Notes: generated from the letters alone by a model not told the origin. Counted from the stretch's first letter, positions 15,840-25,584 are shown. The stretch: DNA of 64,000 bases from Paenibacillus sp. FSL R10-2734 (GCF_037963865.1 NZ_CP150170.1:5456001-5520000); one strand, 5' to 3'. Translations and numbers: made by a program.

Positions 15840-17789
15840 TTAAACTTCAAGTTTCTGTAGCTTAGTACCCTTCGGTAGTACAGAAGTTATATATTCATGA
15901 ACTGGATGTTCTCCTTCTGCTTCCGCAAGTACGGTCACAATTCCTTCGTCCGTACCGGTTCTGATCAGGCGCCCCATCCCTTGTTTAAGTCTTAGCAGCA
16001 TGTAAGGCAAATCCACATCTTCAAAAGGAGTGGATGTTTCCGCCCGTTTCGCCATAAATACTGGGTCAAGCGGAGGATAAGGCAGCGACCAAATGATCAC
16101 ATTAGATAGTGAGGGTCCTGGTATATCTAGTCCTTCCCATAGCGTCACCGCACAAAGCACACTATGCTCATCCCGTTGGAAAGCCGAGATCAAATAGCTG
16201 ATCTCTTGGTCTCCTTCATAGAGGAAAGAATAGCTGCTGGATTCTGCTCTCAGCGAGTTGAGCTGCTTGAACTGCAGGAGCTCCTCACGAGTACGGAACA
16301 GCAGCAGGGCTCTTCCTTCCGTCTGCTGGATCAGCTTCATGGAGATCTCCATTTTTTCAGCAAAATCACCCCTCCGAAGCTCTGGCACATAGACGTTCAT
16401 CTGGTGCTCGTAATCATAAGGTGAGTCTACAGAGAAAGACAGAAAGTCGTGTATCCCAAGACTATCCTTCAAGTACTGGAATGATTTATCCACGGACAAT
16501 GTAGCCGAAGAGAATACGATTGGTATTTTTTGCGTGAACAAGCTGTCTTGGAGCACTTCTTTAACATTTCGCGGCATAACGGACAGCGTTAGACCATCAC
16601 TATCTTCCGTCGCCCAGCAGATCAGTGCACCAGAATCCTCAAACAATCGCAGAGCGATCTCTATAGTCTCCAACCGTTCTTCCACAATTCGCAATTGATA
16701 TTCGTCAATCGTATAGAGTCCACTTTCGAATACTAGCTCTTCCTCAATAGCGGCGATTACACTACGCATACGGTGTACCTCTCGGATTAGCGGTGCATTC
16801 AGCTCAATGCTTTTTCGATCGGATCCAGGGATACTACGGCATTGACGACGAATGTATTTAAACATCTGCTCACTTTGCATAATCGCTTCATCGATAAGTA
16901 CAGCGAGCGACTCTCGAATCTCATTCTGTAGAAGGCGAGAGATCAGTTCTTCAAAGACGACATGCTTCATTTTATATCCGAGCGCCTTCATGGCAGCAGA
17001 TTCTAGCAAATGTCCTTCGTCAAAAACAACTGCACAATGCTCAGGAAGCAGAGGAATTTGACCCTCACGCTTACGCGCTTCATAAGTCCAAATATGCTCC
17101 ATATAATAATCATGAGAACAAATGATCAGGTCACTAGACTTCCGATAATGCTCACGAGACAACGTCTGCCCACAGCGATGACGCATATCGCAAGTAAAAC
17201 AATCCTGAAACGTATCCCAGTTAATCTTATTCCATTGTTCGTCATTCAAATCTGGATAATCCCTACGGTCTCCATAGGCATGGAACTGCTGCATCGGAGC
17301 ATGTGAGTGTACAAAATCAGGCAAAGTACCATATAAACTCTCAAGCGGCAAGCTCCCATCATCATTGTTGCGAGCATGATCCAGCTTCTTCAGACACATA
17401 TATTTATCAGGCGATTTCGCTAGTCTGGCATCAATATTCATATTCAGATGCTTCGCAAGCTTGGCAATATCACCCTCTGGCTTTACAAGCTGCTCGATCA
17501 ACGACTCGTCCGCACAAGCAATTATCGCAGGTTTGCCCCTATAACGCGCATAACAAATGCTATACAACAAATACACTAAAGTCTTACCCGTTCCGACCCC
17601 TGCCTCAGCAAAAATCGTCTTTTTTTCAGCAAAAGCTCGCTCCACCTGAAAAGCCATGTAGATCTGTTCATCACGAACTTCAAATCCTGCTTCAGGAAGA
17701 ATTTCATAGAATACATCTCCGACCCATTCCCCCACTTGCTCCATAAAAGGTCTAGTCCGATCATATTCAAAAGGATACTGTGTCGCCAA
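15840..17789 (-). CDS. ATP-dependent DNA helicase, DinG/XPD-like
   Basis: Superfamily 2 helicase of about 649 residues with an iron-sulphur cluster. Walker A is AGVGTGKT near residue 64; the Walker B-type box is VVFDEGHLLES. Four cysteines placed as in XPD/DinG (about residues 132, 197, 200 and 206; DCFTCDMRHRCGQ) would hold a 4Fe-4S cluster. Motifs V and VI appear as LWEGLDIPG and LRLKQGMGRLIRTG. No exonuclease domain is present, unlike the longer DinG of other Firmicutes. GGAGG lies eight bases before TTG 17789, preferred over TTG 17804. Likely role is DNA repair or replication restart; its neighbours add no information. Confidence 0.88.
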   Translation of the reverse strand: MATQYPFEYDRTRPFMEQVGEWVGDVFYEILPEAGFEVRDEQIYMAFQVERAFAEKKTIFAEAGVGTGKTLVYLLYSICYARYRGKPAIIACADESLIEQLVKPEGDIAKLAKHLNMNIDARLAKSPDKYMCLKKLDHARNNDDGSLPLESLYGTLPDFVHSHAPMQQFHAYGDRRDYPDLNDEQWNKINWDTFQDCFTCDMRHRCGQTLSREHYRKSSDLIICSHDYYMEHIWTYEARKREGQIPLLPEHCAVVFDEGHLLESAAMKALGYKMKHVVFEELISRLLQNEIRESLAVLIDEAIMQSEQMFKYIRRQCRSIPGSDRKSIELNAPLIREVHRMRSVIAAIEEELVFESGLYTIDEYQLRIVEERLETIEIALRLFEDSGALICWATEDSDGLTLSVMPRNVKEVLQDSLFTQKIPIVFSSATLSVDKSFQYLKDSLGIHDFLSFSVDSPYDYEHQMNVYVPELRRGDFAEKMEISMKLIQQTEGRALLLFRTREELLQFKQLNSLRAESSSYSFLYEGDQEISYLISAFQRDEHSVLCAVTLWEGLDIPGPSLSNVIIWSLPYPPLDPVFMAKRAETSTPFEDVDLPYMLLRLKQGMGRLIRTGTDEGIVTVLAEAEGEHPVHEYITSVLPKGTKLQKLEV

Positions 17790-18071
17790 CAAGCCTACCT
17801 CCAATATTTAATCAGGCATATCTCGTATACCATGAAAAAAGAATCAACGGAAAAACTTTATTATCTCATAAGATTGGAATAATTACAAAGTAGTTCTTTC
17901 GGAAAAAAACTTCTGCAATAAGAAAAATACTCGAAGCGCACATTCACGGGTGTCTATAAGCACTCAGTATGCATGGTCTTCCAAGTATCTTCATAGAGAT
18001 AACTATAAGTGAATCGAAGAATTGAATTCCATACTGTACTCGAAAAGGTCCGTTGAAGGAGGAAATTAAAT

Positions 18072-18695
18072 TTGTGGTTTGAGCAGCTAGCTAGTAGTAA
18101 ACAATTATCCTTTCAAATTGGTACATTTGCCGGTATTACAGGGAAGGCAGTATTCGATATAAATGGCACACGACGTTATTTTTTAGAAAAGAGATGGGCA
18201 CAAGGAGGAGATATTCTTACCGCCGTTATGATGAATCCTAGTAATGCAGCACATAATCAAACGGATGAGACAGTAGAGCAGTTAATCGATGTTGCAAAGG
18301 TTCAATGTTGTAATGCCTTATACGTTGTGAATATTTCTAGTTTTATTGATGGTTCAAGTAGCAATTTAAATAACGCGAAATTTACTTATGAAGATATTAA
18401 TTGGGCTTTTGTTTCTGGAGCCATTTCAGAGGCAAATATCGTTTTTCTCGGATGGGGAATGAAGGGACAATTAGGTATGCTTAAACAGCAAAAAAGCAAT
18501 TCCAATGTAGTAAATGCATTTAAAGAAAGAAGAATATTTTGCTATGAAGTGTTGAAATCAAATGATAAAAGGTATGCAAAGCGTCCGGTATATTATGTTC
18601 CTCACCCACGACCACTGTATGATAAAAAAAAATATAGTTATGTACCTATACGGGAAATAAATGAGCATGAAGTCAAGCAGATATTTATTAGATGA
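18072..18695 (+). CDS. DUF1643 domain-containing protein
   Basis: Protein of 207 residues of unknown function. DUF1643 signatures are visible: GTRRYFLEKRWAQGGDILTAVMMNPSNAAHNQTDETV, then NISSFIDGSSS and RPVYYVPHPRPLYDKKKYSYVPI. The start is TTG 18072, nine bases after AAGGAGG, and there is no in-frame ATG near it. Codon use is markedly more A/T-rich than in flanking genes, and the family is scattered among phage, plasmid and chromosomal islands, so recent transfer is plausible. It is a single gene between the helicase and the pectin operon, ending at a bidirectional terminator. Confidence 0.82.
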   Translation: MWFEQLASSKQLSFQIGTFAGITGKAVFDINGTRRYFLEKRWAQGGDILTAVMMNPSNAAHNQTDETVEQLIDVAKVQCCNALYVVNISSFIDGSSSNLNNAKFTYEDINWAFVSGAISEANIVFLGWGMKGQLGMLKQQKSNSNVVNAFKERRIFCYEVLKSNDKRYAKRPVYYVPHPRPLYDKKKYSYVPIREINEHEVKQIFIR

Positions 18696-18762
18696 GGATT
18701 TAATGCCAATTACATCTAGCATGGTGCCAAGTTTAAACTAAGAGGAATACGTTAGCATACAT

Positions 18763-18812
18763 AAAAGCGGCAGTTTAGGACCTTTACTCCCGTCCAGGAC
18801 TGCCGCTTTTTT
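18763..18812. terminator. Bidirectional terminator between the DUF1643 gene and the pectin operon
   Basis: AAAAGCGGCAGTTTAGGA (18763-18780) pairs with TCCAGGACTGCCGCTTTTTT (18793-18812). Convergent genes end on both sides. Confidence 0.85.
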
Positions 18813-18843
18813 ACTTATACGATTTGTCTAATTCACCTGACCC

Positions 18844-19800
18844 CTACCTCCAAAAATCCGTTCCAGCAAAAACATGTTCTTTTTCCAGCGCCTCTTCCCC
18901 ATTTTCCAAGCAATCTACCCAGGGAACACGTTGCTTACGCACCACAGAGGCATCCTTCACACCATATTCCTGATAACAAACGGTTTGCTCATTGGCGGCG
19001 TTATTCCAGTCGTCCCAGCCCAAAGGATGAATATGCGTGCCCATCTCGCAACCCACGAATGCTGTCTTTGCGAACTCACGCCAAGGGCGTCCTAGAAACA
19101 CTGGAGCAATATCAGGGACGGCTGTTAAGAAGCAATTTTTAAAAATATAACCATGTGGCTGTCCCTCGGGCGTGGAAGCTGCTGTTACATAACCTGTTTG
19201 ATTCTCATTATGACGTATACTTCTGATTTCACACCGATCAAAATAAGCCGTTGCACCGCCAAAAATAAAATCGACCGTTCCTTCTATATAGCAATGCTGA
19301 TACAACTGGCGATAATGGGTATGATGTTCTCTCAGCGGAATACCTCCGAATGCCCCTCGTTCTCTTGGCGCAGGCGGTAAAGGCCCAGTGAACAACGTGT
19401 CCTGATGCCCTTTAAAGGTGCAAGTTCTGAACACAGTTTGGTCGCAATGGGCATAGACAGCTACCGCTTGACCTATATGGTCTCCCTGCCCTGCACTATT
19501 CGTAATAATAAGGTTCTCCAAAACGAGATGGCTACCTCCCAGAAATAACGTTGGTGTAGCAAACGTATTGATTTCTTCGCCAGAATCATCAAGCTCTTTC
19601 GCATAACGATTCATGGTTATTTCCACGGTGCCCATTCCTATGATCGTTAGATAAGAACGATAAATCCTAATAGTCTCATTATAGACACCTGACAAAATAT
19701 ACAGCGTATCCGCATGGCTAGATGGCTCACGTTCTAGCGAATCTATTGCCTCTTGGATGGTGTGATAATCACAAAAAGATTCTTTGCCTACTACAAGCAT
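18844..19800 (-). CDS. Pectinesterase (pectin methylesterase, CE8)
   Basis: Removes methyl esters from pectin or its oligomers. The right-handed beta-helix enzyme shows all CE8 signatures: GxYxE as GVYNE, GQAVAVY (residue 110), KGHQDTLF (Asp134), VDFIFGGATAYFDRC (nucleophile Asp177) and LGRPWR (Arg238). No signal peptide is seen, so it probably acts on imported oligosaccharides, like YtxB/PemA-type cytoplasmic esterases. I choose ATG 19800 because the conserved fold starts at once (MLVVGKESFCDYHTIQEAID) and it clears the upstream stop. ATG 19857 and the 19914 start would overlap the preceding gene. It is the last gene of the minus-strand pectin operon. Confidence 0.9.
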   Translation of the reverse strand: MLVVGKESFCDYHTIQEAIDSLEREPSSHADTLYILSGVYNETIRIYRSYLTIIGMGTVEITMNRYAKELDDSGEEINTFATPTLFLGGSHLVLENLIITNSAGQGDHIGQAVAVYAHCDQTVFRTCTFKGHQDTLFTGPLPPAPRERGAFGGIPLREHHTHYRQLYQHCYIEGTVDFIFGGATAYFDRCEIRSIRHNENQTGYVTAASTPEGQPHGYIFKNCFLTAVPDIAPVFLGRPWREFAKTAFVGCEMGTHIHPLGWDDWNNAANEQTVCYQEYGVKDASVVRKQRVPWVDCLENGEEALEKEHVFAGTDFWR

Positions 19801-19826
19801 CGTGGTTCTGTTCCCTTCTATGAATT

Positions 19827-20717
19827 TTAGAGATGCTTCGTCAAAAATTGCTGCCATAAGGTCCGCATTTCCAAGGTCTCCATATGCCCGCCACTGGCAA
19901 TGATAGGTTGCCAATGTTCTGATTTCCCTGCCGTTTGGTAAGCTTCGGACAGCCCCTTATCCAAGAGTTCTACTCCTTCAATGGGACATAGCCGATCGTT
20001 TCTGCCTACTAGGCTCATTCGCGGGCGAGGAACGATCCTCTTTTGTACATCGAGCGTTGTAAAATGCTTTAATAACCCCGGCACATAAGAATAGTAACCA
20101 TGATGATCTAGTCCTCTTACAGCAATTAAGGTATGCGCATCTACTTGACCACAGATGTCTACGATCACCCCGACCCGTTCATCTAATGCAGCCATCCACC
20201 ATGCCATCAAACCACCCATGGACATGCCGATTGTTGCGATGTGAGACGCGTCAACATCCTTACGCTGGCACATGTAATCTAGCATTCGAATATTGTCATA
20301 CAGCATCATGCCCCACATGACTTGCCCCTGCCATAGCATTTCCTTGACTAGCTCACTTTCGGTTTTGCCGCCACGCTCATTAAAGCCCCACATATCGATA
20401 CAGCATGCAGCATACCCCATCTCCGTTAGGGCTTTAGCAAAAGAGGGCTGTTGCAAATATGAACTACTCCGAACAAACTCATTCCGTCCATTCGCATAAT
20501 TCCCTCCATGAGAATGATTAAAGACAACCAGCGGAAACGGCCCTTCTCTATCCAAAGGAATGGCTACATAAGCAGGCACCCATTCAATTCCATTGAGATC
20601 AAGCATCAGGGATTCGAGGCGATAGCCGTCCCGCTCTTCTTGCTTCATTACAGTTACCGTAATCGGCTTATCCGTCGGAAGATCCCCTAACAATTCCTTC
20701 AGTTTAACAGACTCCAT
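19827..20717 (-). CDS. Alpha/beta hydrolase (dienelactone hydrolase/acetylesterase-like)
   Basis: Cytoplasmic esterase of about 296 residues. FNHSHGG (near residue 67) supplies the oxyanion region, GMSMGG the nucleophile Ser166, GRNDRLCP the Asp and SGGHMET the His. The placement between a GH28 polygalacturonase and a pectin methylesterase suggests deacetylation of pectic oligosaccharides; this is inference. ATG 20717 follows GGGGAG and lies 11 bp past the GH28 stop; the longer reading frame from 20813 would overlap GH28. No signal peptide. Confidence 0.82.
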   Translation of the reverse strand: MESVKLKELLGDLPTDKPITVTVMKQEERDGYRLESLMLDLNGIEWVPAYVAIPLDREGPFPLVVFNHSHGGNYANGRNEFVRSSSYLQQPSFAKALTEMGYAACCIDMWGFNERGGKTESELVKEMLWQGQVMWGMMLYDNIRMLDYMCQRKDVDASHIATIGMSMGGLMAWWMAALDERVGVIVDICGQVDAHTLIAVRGLDHHGYYSYVPGLLKHFTTLDVQKRIVPRPRMSLVGRNDRLCPIEGVELLDKGLSEAYQTAGKSEHWQPIIASGGHMETLEMRTLWQQFLTKHL

Positions 20718-20728
20718 GCTGCTCTCCC

Positions 20729-22090
20729 CTACGTATACACATTCTGTTCTGAAGGTGAGACTGTAACTTGTTCTACTAGCTGTTCTGGCTTGCTCGTATT
20801 CTTCGATCGACAATTCATGATCTCTATGGCTTCGCCATTTTCAATGTAAAATGCAGGCCCTTCATGATTCTCAATCGTCACTTGCTGAAATTGAACATCC
20901 CTCGCATTGCCTAGGAAAAATCCGCGATTGTTCATGTTTTCGATTCCTGTCATCATGTCTGGATGCCCGGGAGTCGCATTGCTCGCCATGGAGATATCAA
21001 CATTTGTAAAAGTAATCTCTGATACATACTGCTCCGCAAGTCCGTATAAGAAACCCGCGGCAGCATGCACATTACGTGCGGTGATATTTGCAAAATGGAT
21101 TCTTCTAAAACACGGCGTTTCATCTGTAATCGGATAAGGATTTTTGTCCCACACATACTTCTCTTTCCCACGTGGTCCACAGAAATAGTATAGATTTAGT
21201 GTAAACGGACAAATGACGTCTTCCATAACAATATTACTGATCCGAATATCTTCAATCGTACCTCCGCGTCCACGTCTTGATTTCATACGTATGCCACGAT
21301 CGGTTTGTTTAAAGACACAGTTGCTGATGGTTACATTACGAATATCACCGCTCATTTCACTACCAAGCACAACTCCCCCATGACCATGAACCATGGTGCA
21401 GTTCGTAATCGTGATATTCTCGCAGGGAATGCGCTCTTTCGTATCTTCAGTTCCCGCTTTGATAGCAATACAGTCATCGCCCACATCGATATTACAGTTG
21501 CTAATCCGAACATTCGTACAAGACTCAGGATTAATACCATCTGTATTCGGAGAATCAGCCGGGTTCAGAATAGACAGATTATCGATCGTAACATTGTAGC
21601 AATTGACTGGATTAACGGTCCAACTTGGAGAATTCAGCAACGTAACATCCTTAATGGTTACCCGCTGGCAGCTATCAAAACCAATCAAAGTCGGTCGGGG
21701 ATACTGAAGCTCTTCGCGTCGTTTCCGAAATACATCCCACCATGCTTTACCATTACCATTAATAGTTCCGCTTCCGGTAATCGATATATTAACTAAACCT
21801 TTACCATGAATACAAGGAGTATGAACCTGCTGCTTCACCCCTTCCCATCTACATTCCACCGCAGGGTAATCTTCTGGATTTGTGCTAAAGGAAAGGATTG
21901 CGCCAGGGCTTAGATTCAATTCTATATTGCTGCTCATAACAATCGCACCGGTAAAGTAAGTACCCGCTGGCACATAAACGGTTCCTCCACCTGCTTCACT
22001 TGCCGCTTCAATCGCACGCGCAATCGCTTCTGTCGCTATCTTCCCGCTATTCTTAAGCGCTCCAAAATCCTCAATATTATATACGGACAT
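20729..22090 (-). CDS. GH28 polygalacturonase / exo-galacturonidase
   Basis: Hydrolyses alpha-1,4-galacturonan or rhamnogalacturonan oligomers. The 453-residue beta-helix protein contains every GH28 motif: NTDG (182-185), GDDCIAIK (204-211), GHGGV (236-240) and RGIRMK (265-270). There is no signal peptide, so an intracellular exo-acting role on imported oligosaccharides is likely, as for B. subtilis YteR-associated enzymes. ATG 22090 follows AGGAG. It sits 22 bp after a GH88/105 gene and 11 bp before an esterase, in a tight operon. Confidence 0.92.
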   Translation of the reverse strand: MSVYNIEDFGALKNSGKIATEAIARAIEAASEAGGGTVYVPAGTYFTGAIVMSSNIELNLSPGAILSFSTNPEDYPAVECRWEGVKQQVHTPCIHGKGLVNISITGSGTINGNGKAWWDVFRKRREELQYPRPTLIGFDSCQRVTIKDVTLLNSPSWTVNPVNCYNVTIDNLSILNPADSPNTDGINPESCTNVRISNCNIDVGDDCIAIKAGTEDTKERIPCENITITNCTMVHGHGGVVLGSEMSGDIRNVTISNCVFKQTDRGIRMKSRRGRGGTIEDIRISNIVMEDVICPFTLNLYYFCGPRGKEKYVWDKNPYPITDETPCFRRIHFANITARNVHAAAGFLYGLAEQYVSEITFTNVDISMASNATPGHPDMMTGIENMNNRGFFLGNARDVQFQQVTIENHEGPAFYIENGEAIEIMNCRSKNTSKPEQLVEQVTVSPSEQNVYT

Positions 22091-22112
22091 TCTATAGCAC
22101 TCCTATTCTATA

Positions 22113-23234
22113 TCAGATCCAGCCTCTTAATTGTTCGTACTCCACACAAGCTTGCAAGAAAGCACCGATACCCTTTTGGTCGTTAGTTACAATAGGCTCG
22201 CTAATGTAATAAGCGAAAGTACCGTCGCGTTGATCTGCTCCACCTAAGCCTGCTACTTGGCAATTTTTATTTAGATTGACCCAGCCTTCTTTGGTCTCAA
22301 GAACAAACTCTGAGATAAGTCCTTGATAGGCTGAATCTAGCGTTCCATACCAACTAGCCTCTAATACGCCTAGACGAATGCCCTTAGCCATAGCATATAC
22401 AATCATGCTGGAAGCAGAAGCCTCGAGATAATTCCCTTTGCGTTCCCCCAGGTTCACCACTTGATACCAGACTCCGGATTCAGCATCCTGATATTTTTTC
22501 ACGGCAGTTAATGTATCGTTCAGGATACGCACCAATTCGGGATAATCCGAATGCTCACTCGGCAATAATTCTAGAACATCTACTAATGCCATAAGATACC
22601 AGCCAAGTGAACGCGCCCAGAAGTTTGGAGAGAGTCCTGTCTCGGGGTCACACCATGGTTGAACACGCTGTTCATCCCAAGCATGATATAGCAGTCCCGT
22701 TTCCGAGTCTTTTGTGTGCTTCTCACTCAAGATGAATTGTTTCGTCACATCTTCAAGCCCCACCCCTTCCTCAAAGGCTAGCAAGTAGGCTAAATAGAAT
22801 GGCGCACCCATATAAAGACCATCTAACCAAATTTGATAAGGATAAATATTTTTATGCCAAAAAGCACCTTCCGAGGTTCGCGGATGTGTTTCTAGCTGCT
22901 TTCTTAATAAGGTAGACGCTTGTTTATATTTTTCCTGCTTGGTTTCTTTATATAGCGTAAATAATAATTTCCCGTTGTTAATGTGATCGATATTGTACTC
23001 CTCTAGGTGGTAGCCCTTAACGCTGCCATCTTCCTGGATAAAGTAGTCCATATGATCTTGAATGAATTGCAGATACTTTGAATCACCCGTTTGCTTCCAA
23101 AGCCATTCAAATCCATTCAATACCACGCCATAATCATAGGTCCAGCCTCCGTTATAGCCTTTATCCTCATAGAGCTTTGGTGTCCGCGTCATGATAGAAT
23201 CCGCCGTATGAATTGCCCAATGTGATCTCTTCAT
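22113..23234 (-). CDS. GH88/GH105 unsaturated rhamnogalacturonyl hydrolase (copy 1)
   Basis: Removes the unsaturated uronate from lyase-derived pectic oligosaccharides by hydration, in the cytoplasm. The six-hairpin toroid protein (about 373 residues) shows QIWLDGLYMGAPFYLAYL with catalytic Asp138, WHKNIYP before it, LLYHAWDEQRVQPW and FWARSLGWYLMALVD. ATG 23234 follows GGGGGTTGGG. It is paralogous to the gene at 23565-24668, with which it shares length and all motifs, but is separated from it by a 330-bp gap holding a long palindrome. Confidence 0.9.
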   Translation of the reverse strand: MKRSHWAIHTADSIMTRTPKLYEDKGYNGGWTYDYGVVLNGFEWLWKQTGDSKYLQFIQDHMDYFIQEDGSVKGYHLEEYNIDHINNGKLLFTLYKETKQEKYKQASTLLRKQLETHPRTSEGAFWHKNIYPYQIWLDGLYMGAPFYLAYLLAFEEGVGLEDVTKQFILSEKHTKDSETGLLYHAWDEQRVQPWCDPETGLSPNFWARSLGWYLMALVDVLELLPSEHSDYPELVRILNDTLTAVKKYQDAESGVWYQVVNLGERKGNYLEASASSMIVYAMAKGIRLGVLEASWYGTLDSAYQGLISEFVLETKEGWVNLNKNCQVAGLGGADQRDGTFAYYISEPIVTNDQKGIGAFLQACVEYEQLRGWI

Positions 23235-23298
23235 CCCAACCCCCAAATTATCATTAAATTTAAGAACTCAATAGCAAAAATTAGCGGTAGATCGTTTG

Positions 23299-23446
23299 TG
23301 AAGAAGCCGCTACGGGTTCGGAGGGTTCTTACGATCGCTGTTAAAGCCCGATTTCTGATTATAAAAAAGATTATCGGTTGAAATAGGGCTTTAAAGGCGA
23401 CCACTGGCGTTTCTCCAGAATCCCTCCACCCCTCCGCTCTTTCACA
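23299..23446. repeat. Long imperfect palindrome in the pectin operon (element E1)
   Basis: Nested arms: outer GTGAAGAAGCCGCT (23299-23312) with its approximate complement near 23433-23446, middle GGAGGGTTCT (23320-23329) with AGAATCCCTCC (23417-23427), inner TAAAGCCCGATTTC (23342-23355) with GAAATAGGGCTTTA (23380-23393). It fills the 330-bp gap between the two GH88/105 genes; no ORF is seen. The bases around it resemble element E2 (for instance CGATCGCTGTT against the GTCGCTATCGCTCC strand). Confidence 0.65.
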
Positions 23447-23564
23447 CGTCAACCTCTAATTTTTAGAATGAGTCCATTCATAAACTACCTTCTCCCACAA
23501 AATAATAGGACTTGATTCTCAGTCCCAGAGAATCAAGTCATTGTCTAGTATAGATGCGAACGTA

Positions 23565-24668
23565 TCATCTTTGGATTAAGCTTTGCATCTCAACACAAGC
23601 CATCACCCATGCGCCCACACCATGTAAATCATTTTTAACTTTAGGTCTTGTCACATAACTCTCGTAATCTCCGGCTGAAGTACCAATACAAATGTCCGGT
23701 AGAACTAATCGATTATGCTCATCCCACTGAATGACTTTAGTTAATCCTTCATATCCTTGTTTGGCCGCGGCCGTAGCCTTAGCCTCGTCACTTACAATGC
23801 CATGCTTCACGGCTTTGGCAATCGTGTAGACGAATAAACATGACCCTGAGGTCTCCAGCCAATTATCCGGCTCATGCCCCTTATCCACGACCTGATACCA
23901 AAGTCCGCTCTCCGGATCTTGATAACGAATAAGGGCATCTACGAATTCACGCAAAGTAGAAGATAATCCTGTTCGCGCTGGATCATGGGTAGGCAATAAA
24001 TCAAGAAATTGCGATAATGCGAGACCATACCACCCCAGCGATCTACTCCAGAATTCCGGTGAACAGCCTGTCTCCGGGTTCGACCATGGCATCCGGCGGC
24101 TCTCGTCCCAAGCATGATATAACAAGCCGGTTGTCTCATCCTTCATATGCTTGCGCATTAACATTTCCTGATGAAGGACCGTATCCCGCAAGCTTGGTTC
24201 ATCATAGACATTGGCATATTTCAAGGAGAATACTCCTGCCATATAAAGTCCATCTAACCACATTTGGTTAGCATACTTATCCTTATGCCAATAACCACCC
24301 TCAGATGTTTTGTTTAACGTAAGCAGTAAATTTCTCAGCTTCTCAGCAGCTATGCGATACTTGAGTTTACCTGTCCGTTCATGAAGACAAAACAGTAATT
24401 GTCCTGCTTGAACGGCATCCAGCTCATCGCGAGCAAAATAAAAGTTACCGTAATCATCCACCAAACCATCCACGTATTCCTGAATATAGTTGATATAGCG
24501 GTCTTCTTGATAGACATTCCATAAAAGCTCCATGCCGCACAGAAACACACCTTGATGGTAATGCCAACGATGCGCTGGAGGAAGCTCTCCCGCTCTGTAC
24601 GTATCCATTAAAGAATCGCAAGCCTTTTTTGCCCACTCTATTGGTGTTGTTGGTACCTTGACAGTCAT
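23565..24668 (-). CDS. GH88/GH105 unsaturated rhamnogalacturonyl hydrolase (copy 2)
   Basis: Second six-hairpin enzyme of about 367 residues, presumably cytoplasmic. The motifs match copy 1: QMWLDGLYMAGVFSLKYA with Asp139, LLYHAWDESRRMPWSNPETG and FWSRSLGWYGLALSQFLDLLP. Sequence between motifs differs substantially, so the two copies probably split substrates (for example rhamnogalacturonan against galacturonan oligomers, or different anomeric aglycones). ATG 24668 follows AAGGAG at seven bases, with TTG and GTG codons just before it. It directly follows the permease genes. Confidence 0.9.
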   Translation of the reverse strand: MTVKVPTTPIEWAKKACDSLMDTYRAGELPPAHRWHYHQGVFLCGMELLWNVYQEDRYINYIQEYVDGLVDDYGNFYFARDELDAVQAGQLLFCLHERTGKLKYRIAAEKLRNLLLTLNKTSEGGYWHKDKYANQMWLDGLYMAGVFSLKYANVYDEPSLRDTVLHQEMLMRKHMKDETTGLLYHAWDESRRMPWSNPETGCSPEFWSRSLGWYGLALSQFLDLLPTHDPARTGLSSTLREFVDALIRYQDPESGLWYQVVDKGHEPDNWLETSGSCLFVYTIAKAVKHGIVSDEAKATAAAKQGYEGLTKVIQWDEHNRLVLPDICIGTSAGDYESYVTRPKVKNDLHGVGAWVMACVEMQSLIQR

Positions 24669-24708
24669 CACCAAGCTCCTTCCAAAAAAATATTCTCTCT
24701 CCCTCTTA

Positions 24709-25584
24709 TTAGCCTTTCATAGAACCCAACATTGCTCCTTTGGCAAAATGCTTTTGCAGGAACGGGTATACACAAACTATTGGTAAGGTAGCTACAACGA
24801 TAACAGCCATTTTAATGGATTGATCTGGCGGTGGAACAGCAGCATCCAGTGTAGCGCTGTGATCCATACCGCTGGCAAGGACGACAATTTGTCTAAGCAG
24901 AACCTGTATTGGCCATTTCGCACTATCATTCAAATACAGGATCGCATTCATGTAGGTATTCCAATACGTAACCGCATAAAATAATCCGATCGTCGCTAAC
25001 GCAGGTAAGGATAGTGGCAATACAATCCGAAATAATATTCCGAAGTCGTTACAACCATCAATTTTAGCTGATTCCTCCAGACCTTCAGGTATATTTTGGA
25101 AAAAATTTCTCAAAATGATCATGTTAAAGGCACTAATCGCTGATGGTAGAATAAGTGATGCATAGGTGTCAATTAGTCCTAATTCCTTCACCACGAGGAA
25201 CGTTGGAATCATCCCACCATGAAAGAGCATGGTGAACACAACCATGAAGTTAACCACTTTACGTCCATCCAGATCTCTTCTGGTAAGAGCATAGGCCATC
25301 AAAGAAGTTATAAACAAACTGATAACAGAACCAATTGCCGTGACACCAATGGATACACCCATGGCTTTAAATATTGTATTCGTCGAAAAGATGAACTTGT
25401 ACGCTTCCAGACTCCATACCTTTGGAATCAGTACAAATTTACTAGAAGCTAGTTCTGCACTCGTTGTGAAAGAGCCTGCTACAACGTGAACAAGGGGAAG
25501 CACAGTAATTAAAGCAATGATCGCAAGTATCGTAAAGTTTATAGCAGAAAAGATTCTACCACTGATTGTTTTATCTTCTACCAT
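24709..25584 (-). CDS. Carbohydrate ABC transporter permease, LplC/YtcP type
   Basis: Inner membrane permease of about 291 residues with six membrane segments. The EAA loop (GLEESAKIDGCNDFGILFRIVLPLSLPAL) contacts an ATPase that is not encoded here, presumably a shared MsmX-type protein. The insert AAVPPPDQSIKMAVIVVATLPIVCVYPFLQKHFAKGAMLGSMKG at the C-terminus is typical of LplC permeases. GGGAGG lies seven bases before ATG 25584. It is followed by the GH88/105 copy 2 and preceded by the partner permease at a 21-bp distance. Confidence 0.92.
   Translation of the reverse strand: MVEDKTISGRIFSAINFTILAIIALITVLPLVHVVAGSFTTSAELASSKFVLIPKVWSLEAYKFIFSTNTIFKAMGVSIGVTAIGSVISLFITSLMAYALTRRDLDGRKVVNFMVVFTMLFHGGMIPTFLVVKELGLIDTYASLILPSAISAFNMIILRNFFQNIPEGLEESAKIDGCNDFGILFRIVLPLSLPALATIGLFYAVTYWNTYMNAILYLNDSAKWPIQVLLRQIVVLASGMDHSATLDAAVPPPDQSIKMAVIVVATLPIVCVYPFLQKHFAKGAMLGSMKG

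Noticed and set aside
18844..19914. Longer pectinesterase starting at 19914
   Set aside because: It would overlap the upstream esterase by 88 bp, and the extra residues have no counterpart in the CE8 fold; ATG 19800 fits better.
21305..21796. 163-residue plus-strand frame
   Set aside because: Antisense to the GH28 catalytic region; no ribosome binding site and no recognisable motif.
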